Below are positions 23,041-31,506 of a DNA stretch of 31,506 nt, piece by piece. A program made the position numbers and the translations under genes. Location: contig JBFHWF010000022.1 in the NCBI GenBank assembly GCA_041589175.1, forward strand, positions 1 to 31,506. Reading direction: 5' to 3'. Each line of letters starts with the position of its first letter. The first letter of the stretch is position 1. This stretch comes from SZUA-229 sp041589175 (GTDB lineage: Bacteria; Pseudomonadota; Gammaproteobacteria; SZUA-229). Under the pieces are notes generated by a model that was given only the letters and a program-made list of their open reading frames with translations, did no database searches and was not told the origin of the DNA.

Positions 23041-23870
23041 AACTTTGCAACTTTGAAGCGGGTCTTGACCAGCCACTATTTCTGCTTGCCGGCCCCTGTG
23101 TCATCGAATCAGAATCAATGGCGTTAAATACGGCCGAGCAATTACGGGAAATTACGTCTAAACTGGGTATTCCCTTTGTTTATAAGTCATCCTTCGACAA
23201 AGCTAACCGCTCATCGATCGATAGCTTCCGTGGGTTAGGCTTGGAAGAGGGCCTGCGTATCCTGCAGAAGGTTAAGGATGAGCTCGGCGTGCCGGTTATC
23301 ACCGATGTACACGAAGACACGCCTATTGACGAGGTGGCAGATGTTGTGGATATCCTGCAGACGCCTGCATTCCTGTGTCGTCAGACGAATTTTATCTTAA
23401 AAGTCGCAGCAGCCGGTAAACCGGTGAATATCAAGAAGGGGCAGTTTATGGCGCCCTGGGATATGAAAAATGTTGTCGACAAGGCACGTACCACTGGCAA
23501 CGAACAGCTTATGGTGTGTGACCGTGGCGTATCCTTTGGATACAACAACCTGGTATCGGATATGCGTGCCCTTGCGGTCATGCGCGAAACCGATTGCCCG
23601 GTGGTGTTTGATGCAACCCATTCGGTACAGCTCCCCGGTGGTCAGGGCTCATGCTCTGGTGGGCAGCGTGAACATGTACCTGTACTGGCCAGGGCGGCGG
23701 TTGCTGCCGGTGTCTCTGGCCTGTTTATGGAAACCCACCCAGATCCTGCGCAGGCGCTTAGCGATGGTCCGAATGCCTGGCCGCTTGGAAAAATGGAAGC
23801 CTTACTGGCGCGTTTGAAAGACATTGACCATCTGGTGAAATCCTCGCCATTCGAGGAAACGCAGTTGTAA
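23037..23870 (+). CDS. kdsA: KDO-8-phosphate synthase (metal-dependent type)
   Basis: A 277-residue enzyme that joins phosphoenolpyruvate and arabinose-5-phosphate for the lipopolysaccharide inner core. Motifs: FKANRSS-like SSFDKANRSS, ITDVHE, AFLCRQTN, CDRG and GLFMETHPDP. The start of the barrel reads AGPC (Cys21) where E. coli has GGMN. With His195, Glu232 and Asp243 this gives the four-ligand metal site of class II enzymes. It starts at GTG 23037, overlapping the pyrG stop (GTGA). The 94-bp gap to eno has no terminator. Confidence 0.96.
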   Translation: MKLCNFEAGLDQPLFLLAGPCVIESESMALNTAEQLREITSKLGIPFVYKSSFDKANRSSIDSFRGLGLEEGLRILQKVKDELGVPVITDVHEDTPIDEVADVVDILQTPAFLCRQTNFILKVAAAGKPVNIKKGQFMAPWDMKNVVDKARTTGNEQLMVCDRGVSFGYNNLVSDMRALAVMRETDCPVVFDATHSVQLPGGQGSCSGGQREHVPVLARAAVAAGVSGLFMETHPDPAQALSDGPNAWPLGKMEALLARLKDIDHLVKSSPFEETQL

Positions 23871-23939
23871 TACGGTTATTTTAATCTCCCTGTAACAACT
23901 GTGCGCTATAGTAAGAAACGAAATTAAAAAGTAATTGTA

Positions 23940-23955
23940 AATACTTGAAAGTATT
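23940..23955 (+). repeat. AT-rich hairpin before the eno ribosome-binding site
   Basis: AATACT / AGTATT stem with TGAA loop, immediately followed by GAGGAAAAC and the eno ATG. It may influence access to the ribosome-binding site. Weak thermodynamically. Confidence 0.45.
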
Positions 23956-23964
23956 GAGGAAAAC

Positions 23965-25245
23965 ATGTCAAAAATTAAGCAAATCATTGCTAGAGAAATT
24001 CTGGACTCCCGCGGTAACCCAACGGTTGAAGCCGATGTCATTCTGGAAAGCGGCATTCGCGGTCGAGCAGCGGTACCATCAGGCGCATCAACAGGCGCAC
24101 GAGAAGCGATTGAATTACGTGACGGTGATAAGTCACGTTATCTGGGCAAAGGCGTACAGAAAGCCGTTGCCAATGTAAACGGTGTTATTCAGGACGCCCT
24201 GAAGGGTATCGACTGTCGTGAACAGCAGCAGATCGATGAGATTATGATCAAGCTGGACGGTACGGATAACAAGGAAAAGCTGGGTGCGAATGCACTACTG
24301 GCGGTTTCCCTGGCATCTGCCCATGCCGCAGCACTGTTTGAAAAGAAAGATCTGTTCGATTATCTGGGTGACGGTAACTTCAAGCTGCCAGTGCCCATGA
24401 TGAATATCATTAACGGTGGCTCGCACGCTGACAACAGCGTTGATCTGCAGGAATTTATGATTCTTCCTGTGGGCGCACCCTCATTCAAGGAAGCGCTGCG
24501 ATACGGTACTGAAGTTTTTCATACACTGAAATCTGTGCTGGCAGGCCGTGGTATGAATACCGCGGTTGGTGATGAAGGTGGCTTTGCACCGGACCTGTCA
24601 TCAAACGAAGAAGCGATTGAAGTTATCCTCGAAGCGATCGAAAAAGCCGGCTTCACACCGGGCAAAGATATTTACCTCGGTCTGGATGTCGCCAGCTCTG
24701 AGTTCTACAAAGAGGGTAAGTACTCACTGGCATCCGAAGATCGCGTATTGTCTTCAGAAGACATGATCGATTACCTGGCTGACTGGTGTGAGAAATACCC
24801 CATCATTACCATCGAAGATGGCCTGGACGAAGGCGACTGGGATGGCTGGAAAAAACTGACAGAGCGTCTGGGTGATAAGGTGCAACTGGTTGGTGATGAT
24901 CTCTTCGTGACTAACACTAGCATCTTCAAGGAAGGTATCGACAAGAACATCGCGAACTCGATTCTCATCAAGTTCAACCAGATCGGTACGCTGACTGAAA
25001 CTCTGAACGCGATTAGCATGGCGCACGACTCAGGCTACACAGCAGTAGTTTCACACCGTTCCGGTGAAACCGAGGACAGCACGATTGCCGATCTATGTGT
25101 TGCAACCGCAACCGGTCAGATCAAGACAGGTTCACTGTCACGCTCCGACCGCGTAGCCAAGTACAACCAGCTGCTGCGTATCGAGGAAATTCTTGGTGAT
25201 AAAGCAGTGTACGCAGGTAAGTCAGCGTTCAAACACCTGGGCTAA
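23965..25245 (+). CDS. eno: Enolase
   Basis: A 426-residue enolase (2-phosphoglycerate to phosphoenolpyruvate), also a component of the RNA degradosome in E. coli. The N-terminus SKIKQIIAREILDSRGNPTVEADV, the loop GAPSFKEALRYGTEVFHTLK, Mg ligands in LGLDVASSEF, IEDGLDEGDWDGW and LVGDDLFVTN, and the signature ILIKFNQIGTLTETLNAI are all present. GAGGA precedes the ATG by 5 bases. Codon use is biased to the highly expressed set (AAC, CTG, GGT). A strong terminator follows, separating it from ftsB. Confidence 0.98.
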   Translation: MSKIKQIIAREILDSRGNPTVEADVILESGIRGRAAVPSGASTGAREAIELRDGDKSRYLGKGVQKAVANVNGVIQDALKGIDCREQQQIDEIMIKLDGTDNKEKLGANALLAVSLASAHAAALFEKKDLFDYLGDGNFKLPVPMMNIINGGSHADNSVDLQEFMILPVGAPSFKEALRYGTEVFHTLKSVLAGRGMNTAVGDEGGFAPDLSSNEEAIEVILEAIEKAGFTPGKDIYLGLDVASSEFYKEGKYSLASEDRVLSSEDMIDYLADWCEKYPIITIEDGLDEGDWDGWKKLTERLGDKVQLVGDDLFVTNTSIFKEGIDKNIANSILIKFNQIGTLTETLNAISMAHDSGYTAVVSHRSGETEDSTIADLCVATATGQIKTGSLSRSDRVAKYNQLLRIEEILGDKAVYAGKSAFKHLG

Positions 25246-25286
25246 CTAAAAAGCCCTGCAGTAGCTATTAGCTATTGGATAAGTGA

Positions 25287-25332
25287 AAAGCCCCTGTGGA
25301 TCTTTACAGATCATCTTCACAGGGGTTTTTTA
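25287..25332 (+). terminator. Rho-independent terminator of eno
   Basis: Outer stem CCCCTGTG (25291-25298) / CACAGGGG (25318-25325), with an inner GATCT/AGATC pair around TTAC, flanked by AAAAG on the left and TTTTTT on the right. Confidence 0.92.
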
Positions 25333-25387
25333 TTGTGTAGTTACTTATAATGCGTAATATACATCTACGTATTCACCGCTTTTTTTT

Positions 25388-25412
25388 GCGTTAATTAGCG
25401 TTCATTTGCGTT
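25388..25412 (+). repeat. Three GCGTT motifs phased at exactly 10 bases
   Basis: GCGTT occurs at 25388, 25398 and 25408, each preceded by an AT-rich 5-base spacer. It lies 60-90 bases before the ftsB start, so on one face of the helix. No known regulator is assigned. Confidence 0.5.
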
Positions 25413-25474
25413 TTCTTTTAAGCTTTTTGCTTCTAATAAATGTAGATGGTTCGTCAGAATAGAGGGCACGCCAT

Positions 25475-25759
25475 TTGAAATGGCTAATATCATTACTTGT
25501 CATACTCTTGCTGCTCCTGCAGTACAGGCTGTGGGTGGGTGATGGTGGTGTTCCCGAAGTCTTGCATCTACAGAAGGAAGTCGAGCAGGCGCAACAACAC
25601 AAGCTGCAGCTCGAAGAGCGAAACGCTTCACTGGCTGCTGAAGTGGAAGACCTTAAAACGGGTCTTGATGCCATAGAAGAACGGGCACGCAGTGAACTTG
25701 GCATGGTGCGTAAAAATGAACAGTTTTATCAGATTATCAACTCTGATGAGACAAACTAA
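25475..25759 (+). CDS. ftsB: Cell division protein FtsB
   Basis: A 94-residue bitopic protein of the FtsQBL divisome complex. A short cytoplasmic start (MKW) is followed by a membrane helix LISLLVILLLLLQYRLW (4-20), a linker GDGGVPEV, and a coiled coil (about 28-75, EVEQAQQHKLQLEERNASLAAEVEDLK). The C-terminus has the FtsB features EERARSELGMVRKNEQFYQI. The start codon is TTG at 25475, supported by AGAGGG at 25461-25466 and because the family starts at this point. It is followed by ispD after 6 bases. Confidence 0.93.
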   Translation: MKWLISLLVILLLLLQYRLWVGDGGVPEVLHLQKEVEQAQQHKLQLEERNASLAAEVEDLKTGLDAIEERARSELGMVRKNEQFYQIINSDETN

Positions 25760-25765
25760 GCGATA

Positions 25766-26494
25766 ATGCGATCTATGAGCAAACAAATTCAGTACTGGGC
25801 GGTTATTCCCGCTGCTGGTGTCGGTAAGCGAATGAAGGCCGATCGTCCCAAGCAGTATCTCCAGCTTCACGGAAAAACCATTCTGCAACAAACCCTGGAC
25901 AGGTTATTGTCAGTTCCCGAGGTACAGGGTGCTGTGGTATCCATTAGCGACGGCGATGAATACTGGGCTGATTTGCAATACCGACATAGTAAACCAGTGC
26001 ATATAGCTGCAGGGGGTAAAGAACGAAGTGACTCGGTCTTAAGCGCCTTAATACAGTTAAACAATGTGATAGATACATCGACGGATAGAGTATTTGCACT
26101 GGTACATGACGCGGCACGCCCCTGTGTGCGCGTTGATGATATTCAGAGATTAATCATGCAAGCAAGCGATGAACAGGGCGGACTACTAGCCCTCACCGTA
26201 CGCGACACCATGAAACGGGGCAACCAGAATCAGTGTGTAGATCACACCGTTGAACGTGATCGTTTATGGCATGCACTGACACCGCAAATGTTTCGGTTGG
26301 ATTTACTTGTCAATGCACTGCAATCGGCAGCTGCAAAAGAGCAGGTGATTACCGATGATGCTTCTGCAATGGAATTATCTGGCTATCAGCCAAAACTTAT
26401 CCAGGCTCATGAAGATAATATCAAGATAACCCGTGTATTCGATTTGCAGTTGGCTGATTTGTATCTTCAGCATCAGATACAAGCCACGAATTAA
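25766..26494 (+). CDS. ispD: 2-C-methyl-D-erythritol 4-phosphate cytidylyltransferase
   Basis: A 242-residue enzyme of the MEP isoprenoid pathway (E. coli 236). The CTP loop is IPAAGVGKRMKADRPKQYL (14-32), with VHDAARPCVRVDDI, TVRDTMKR and LTPQMFRLDLL downstream, and DDASAME near the C-terminus. Two in-frame ATGs lie at 25766 and 25775. The second is closer to the family start (SKQIQYWAVIPAAG). It overlaps no neighbour and is 6 bases after ftsB. The usual next gene, ispF, is not here. Confidence 0.95.
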   Translation: MRSMSKQIQYWAVIPAAGVGKRMKADRPKQYLQLHGKTILQQTLDRLLSVPEVQGAVVSISDGDEYWADLQYRHSKPVHIAAGGKERSDSVLSALIQLNNVIDTSTDRVFALVHDAARPCVRVDDIQRLIMQASDEQGGLLALTVRDTMKRGNQNQCVDHTVERDRLWHALTPQMFRLDLLVNALQSAAAKEQVITDDASAMELSGYQPKLIQAHEDNIKITRVFDLQLADLYLQHQIQATN

Positions 26495-26766
26495 TAGATA
26501 TATATCAGGCGTTTCATGATGGATTTTTTAACATTAATTTGTAGTTGTATATTGTAACGTTACTAGTAAATCTGGTTGATTAGAAGTTGGATATGACGTT
26601 GGTATGCGTATAAATTTTATTGCTATTAATGATAAAAAGGTATAAATATAAGTATTGGCCTCTGCTGTCAGGGGTGCCCATCCCGTCATTTTTCGATGTG
26701 CTCAAGCATCCCTTGTTTTGCAGGAATATTCAGGTTTGCTAAGACTCAATGAGTCAGGGTAGTACA
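26495..26766. other. 272-bp AT-rich gap after ispD
   Basis: No ORF of note. GACTC-AAT-GAGTC (26743-26755) is an inverted repeat that covers the first possible ATG of the next gene. A/T-rich stretches at about 26515-26650 might hold a promoter, but no convincing pair of hexamers is seen. Confidence 0.5.
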
Positions 26767-27909
26767 ATGACACAAGCGCTTCATCAAAATACTGATCTGC
26801 AAAAGCTAGATCAGGACCTTTATAAACTGGTAAATGGGATCGATATTCTTGAGGCCGTTGCACCCAAGAATTACCGTGAGCAGAAACAGGTATTTTTTAA
26901 CTCAAACTACTCTGTCAGCCCGGTATTCAAATATGCAGATCACAACATCGACCTGTTCCAGCGCAAACGTGCTTTGTATCAACTGCCAGTTGAATCTCTT
27001 CCAGATCAGGATTTAATTGAACTCTACAGTGATGTGATTGAATCGTATGTCGACAAGCTGGACCAATATCGATCCGTTGGTACGCCAGAATTTCTGTATG
27101 ATTCACTGCGTTACTATGGAGAGCCCTCAGATAAGGATATTCGAAATGCGCAATTTGTTTTACATGTTCCAGATGATCTTGATTATGCTGATAAAAGCCT
27201 GATCAATGCGGATGGAATTTTTCAGTATCTTAAGCAGTTTGCTGATCAGTATGGCTATAGCTATGAGATTCGCCTGGACGATAGTATGATCGCCAATGCG
27301 CTTGTTTCAGGTAAAACAGTCAAAATCAACACACAGGCTGAAATAAGTGAAACAGAGGTCAAGGCTCTGGCTCATCATGAAATTGGTGTGCATCTGGTTA
27401 CAACCCTGAATGCCCAGAATCAGCCATTAAAAATACTATCACTTGGAAGTCCCGTTAATACTACTACGCAGGAAGGTATAGCCATACTCTGTGAATATCT
27501 AGCTGGTTATCTAACATTACCCAGGTTAAAGGTTCTTGCACTACGTGTTGTTGCCGTGCAATCAATGCTTCAGGATAAAGACTTCAAACGCACATTTCTC
27601 CTGCTTAAAGAACAGTACGATGTATCAGATAATATGGCCTTTACAATTACAACTCGAATATATCGGGGAGGAGGGTTTACCAAGGACTATTTATATTTGC
27701 AGGGATTTCATCAGATGCTAAATGCTTATGAAACACTTAATGACTTTACTAACCTGTTAACGGGGAAAGCGTCACTTCAGCACCTCCCACTGATTAGCAG
27801 GCTGGTCGATAAAGGTTATCTTTTGTCTCCAAAATTTTTAAGCCCTGCGATCATAAACCCTCAGCCATTAGATGATATAAAGCGTTTTCTTGCACATGCA
27901 ATTAAATAA
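26767..27909 (+). CDS. DUF1704 / MATCAP-like zinc peptidase (QEGLA-motif protein)
   Basis: A 380-residue protein of the DUF1704 family, known in bacteria as 'flavohemoglobin expression-modulating QEGLA motif protein' and in animals as MATCAP tubulin tyrosine carboxypeptidase. The HExxxH-type zinc motif is HEIGVH (His204, Glu205, His209), and the third ligand should be Glu236 in TTQEGIAILCEYL. No signal peptide or membrane helix is seen. The ATG at 26767 has AGGG 8 bases upstream. The ATG at 26749, inside a palindrome and with no ribosome-binding site, would add 6 residues. Peptidase activity in bacteria is inferred from the motif. It stands alone between two AT-rich gaps. Confidence 0.85.
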   Translation: MTQALHQNTDLQKLDQDLYKLVNGIDILEAVAPKNYREQKQVFFNSNYSVSPVFKYADHNIDLFQRKRALYQLPVESLPDQDLIELYSDVIESYVDKLDQYRSVGTPEFLYDSLRYYGEPSDKDIRNAQFVLHVPDDLDYADKSLINADGIFQYLKQFADQYGYSYEIRLDDSMIANALVSGKTVKINTQAEISETEVKALAHHEIGVHLVTTLNAQNQPLKILSLGSPVNTTTQEGIAILCEYLAGYLTLPRLKVLALRVVAVQSMLQDKDFKRTFLLLKEQYDVSDNMAFTITTRIYRGGGFTKDYLYLQGFHQMLNAYETLNDFTNLLTGKASLQHLPLISRLVDKGYLLSPKFLSPAIINPQPLDDIKRFLAHAIK

Positions 27910-28090
27910 TTCAGCTTGAACACTTGTAAAACAATATTTGTAGATATTTAGGTGTGAGTTCTTGTAATCAAATTATAAGTCTTCTCTAGAATAGCGCTAA
28001 ATCCCTCTCTTTATTTTATATAAACAAAATTCTGAAATTAGTTACAGACTTTAGTTTGTATCTAATTACCGACTTTTGATGGGTATTCAA

Positions 28091-28107
28091 CGTTGATTGA
28101 ATCAACG
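28091..28107. repeat. 17-bp perfect palindrome CGTTGATTGAATCAACG
   Basis: Two 8-bp arms CGTTGATT / AATCAACG around one central base. Operator-like. It contains TTGAT and ATCAA with 3 bases between, one fewer than the FNR consensus. Confidence 0.6.
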
Positions 28108-28319
28108 ATAATGTCACAAACCGGTCTTTATTTATCTTGTTGTTAGATTTAGTTAAAGAATATATTACAGATTCTATAACAATCAATGAAGCAGTGTTAA
28201 TTACTCAACAGTCGTTATCGATTCTTAATGTGGTTATGAATGTATATCGAATTGAATAAACCAGTGATATTTAATTCGAATAAGTGATTATTATGATTAG
28301 ATACCCGAGGAGGCCAGTA

Positions 28320-28463
28320 TTGAAAGCGCCAGGGCAGAACTTTATGACGGTCTTGTATCTCTTTCTGTATTTTAAAGGGCAGGAATGTCGACACACATGG
28401 GGTGATGACGGCTTATATTGTTCTGGAAGAGAAGACATCTCCGGTAGACTTTTACGTTCTTGA
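28320..28463 (+). CDS. Possible 47-residue small protein
   Basis: A short ORF starting at TTG (28320-28322) just 6 bases after a perfect Shine-Dalgarno GAGGAGG (28307-28313), the best in the window. The protein begins MKAPGQNFMTVLYLFLYFKG, with a hydrophobic stretch (residues 8-18), then a polar tail with two cysteines and WGDDGLYCSG. It is more GC-rich than the surrounding gap. I do not recognise it. It could be a real small membrane-active protein, or the start of a decayed gene. A second ATG in frame is at codon 9. Confidence is limited by the short length. Confidence 0.4.
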   Translation: MKAPGQNFMTVLYLFLYFKGQECRHTWGDDGLYCSGREDISGRLLRS

Positions 28464-28553
28464 CCCAGTTTAATTTTTATTCGGTGTGGGAGATATTATT
28501 GTAGAGAATAAAAGCAGAGATCAGGATGTTGCGATAATCGAATAAATGGCTAG

Positions 28554-28608
28554 TTTTTATAACTGACGATTAGACGCTAACTCCGTTCAGTCGACTTAGC
28601 TATAAAAA
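28554..28608. repeat. Imperfect AT-rich hairpin
   Basis: Outer arms TTTTTATA (28554-28561) and TATAAAAA (28601-28608), then ACTGA/TCAGT (62-66, 87-91) and inner TTAG/CTAA (70-73, 77-80). No GC-rich stem, so not a normal terminator. Confidence 0.4.
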
Positions 28609-28691
28609 TAACCCTATGATAATGCTCATAACTCAAATGCAGGAATTATGATATCAGCATATCTTTCTTTAGTAATCACTAACTTAATCGG

Positions 28692-29198
28692 TTACAGGTC
28701 TATGCCTTTAAATGCCCAGCTACTTCCACCTTCAACAGCTGCAGGATGATGTCTGTGGATTCTGTCTTCAATGATTGCGACTTTATCATCAGGGATATCA
28801 ACCATTAATAACAGCTCGTTATGGCTGAGTGCATTTTTGAATTGATCAAGATGCATGTGAGGGATATGGCTTGCAAAGAAATTACCAATCGCAAAATTTA
28901 CCATCATCACGGCGACACAACCTAGTGCCAGGAGATAGAAACTATTAAATAATGCGAATAGCATGACTATCATTAAAATAAAAAACATGGCGAGATTTGT
29001 GTTCCAGAAAACGTTTTCGAGATGCCTTGCTCGATCCTGTTTCTGATTCTCTGTTGCGGGGCGAAGTGAGCCGGTCGGCATATTATGTTCAGCATGGGTG
29101 TGTATCTGGTTACTATTGACTCCCATATCAAGTAACTCTTCGACAACACTCTGTGCCTGTTTTGCATTGGGTAGCAGGAAATGTAATCGTCGGAACAT
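28692..29198 (-). CDS. Two-helix membrane protein, unknown function
   Basis: A 168-residue protein with a soluble N-terminal region (MFRRLHFLLPNAKQAQSVVEELLDMGV, a strand-helix unit of ferredoxin-like type), two membrane helices (about 70-90 and 95-115, FFILMIVMLFALFNSFYLLALGCVAVMM) and a second soluble part (LDQFKNALSHNELLLMVDIPDDKVAIIEDRIHRHHP). This pattern recalls stress-protein/DUF1269-like proteins, though I would not assign a name. The ATG at 29196-29198 is chosen because AAGGAG lies 6 bases upstream and the conserved-looking start follows. An upstream in-frame start at 29270 adds 24 residues. Hydrophobic content and histidines near the C-terminus are notable. Confidence 0.72.
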   Translation of the reverse strand: MFRRLHFLLPNAKQAQSVVEELLDMGVNSNQIHTHAEHNMPTGSLRPATENQKQDRARHLENVFWNTNLAMFFILMIVMLFALFNSFYLLALGCVAVMMVNFAIGNFFASHIPHMHLDQFKNALSHNELLLMVDIPDDKVAIIEDRIHRHHPAAVEGGSSWAFKGIDL

Positions 29199-29405
29199 GG
29201 CGTGCTCCTTCATGTATGTAAAACGCCTGGCTCCCACTTGGATTGTCACGATAGACCTGGTGTTACTCATGCGTGTTAGCTTGCGGGGGGAGCCTTCTCT
29301 TTCTGGTATAGAGGGTCTAAACGCTTTTTACAAGGCTCTGATGATAGCAATATTTAATGATGCAACAGTGTTTATAATCTGATGTTATCAGCTGGTTTTT
29401 ATGCA

Positions 29406-29437
29406 TAAAAAAGGCCAGTCTTTCGACTGGCCTTTTT
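29406..29437. terminator. Terminator downstream of fusA2, possibly bidirectional
   Basis: Perfect 10-bp stem AAGGCCAGTC / GACTGGCCTT with loop TTTC (29421-29424), T-rich on both sides. On the minus strand it follows the EF-G stop by about 25 bases. Confidence 0.92.
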
Positions 29438-29459
29438 GCAGGAAATGATAAAGCTGCGA

Positions 29460-31506
<2,047 letters not shown>

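Larger units (their letters stand above)
27910..28691. other. 782-bp AT-rich intergenic region
   Basis: The longest gap in the window, visibly richer in A and T than its neighbours. It contains a 17-bp palindrome (28091-28107), a 47-codon ORF with a strong ribosome-binding site (28320-28463), and an imperfect hairpin (28554-28608). No long ORF or recognisable gene remnant was found. It may hold a small RNA or the remains of a lost gene. Confidence 0.55.

Noticed and set aside
22417..23076. 219-codon open frame antisense to pyrG
   Set aside because: Lies wholly within the conserved CTP synthase reading frame and has no recognisable domain.
28241..28300. Approximate direct repeat around GAATAAACCAGTGAT / GAATAAGTGATT
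   Set aside because: Too many mismatches and gaps in AT-rich sequence to count as a repeat.

Overview
The window reads as chromosome of a free-living gammaproteobacterium. RapA, SprT, ZapE, RluA, EfpL, FtsB, a second EF-G and the block pyrG-kdsA-eno-ftsB-ispD are all gammaproteobacterial in type. Protein signatures such as SulP, host-attachment protein, tandem periplasmic thioredoxin, assimilatory nitrate reductase and EAL-HDOD suggest an environmental, possibly sulfur-oxidising or autotrophic lineage, but genus cannot be fixed from the sequence alone. Genes are packed tightly, with 4-bp or longer overlaps. I see no insertion sequence, prophage, CRISPR array, tRNA or rRNA.

Layout. 1-1755 (minus): DUF3820 protein, RluA pseudouridine synthase, cytosolic DsbA-like protein, DUF3025-like protein, apparently one operon. 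1871-3329 (plus): a DUF4442 hotdog protein overlapping a nitronate-monooxygenase-like flavoprotein. 3319-3873 (minus): a bacterial homologue of the eukaryotic N-terminal glutamine amidase NTAQ1. 3889-4759 (plus): DUF3301 and CopD-like membrane proteins. 4762-5970 (minus): an EAL-HDOD signalling protein. 6076-9426: SprT (plus) convergent with RapA (minus). 9490-11180: EfpL, GIY-YIG protein, adenylate kinase and terminator. 11300-13309: DUF2721 membrane protein and SulP anion transporter, ended by a terminator shared with the convergent host-attachment protein (13437-13865, minus).

14258-18633 (plus): assimilatory nitrate reductase NasA, SixA-like phosphatase and an indoleamine 2,3-dioxygenase (IDO) family haem protein. 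18636-21114 (minus): a 64-residue protein coupled to a tandem-thioredoxin periplasmic protein, and ZapE. 21400-26494 (plus): pyrG-kdsA-eno, terminator, ftsB-ispD; ispF, the usual next gene, is missing. 26767-27909: a DUF1704 zinc-peptidase-like protein related to the animal tubulin carboxypeptidase MATCAP. A 0.78-kb AT-rich gap follows, containing a short ORF with a strong ribosome-binding site, a 17-bp palindrome and a large imperfect hairpin. The window closes with a small membrane protein and a truncated second elongation factor G (fusA2 type), both on minus.

Most of the window is housekeeping: CTP, KDO, glycolysis, isoprenoid, adenylate balance, translation and division. The points most worth following are the NTAQ1 homologue, the MATCAP-like peptidase, the bacterial IDO beside a nitrate reductase without its partners, the coupled 64-aa/tandem-thioredoxin pair, and the AT-rich gap with its small ORF. 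No complete new defence or mobile system is visible.
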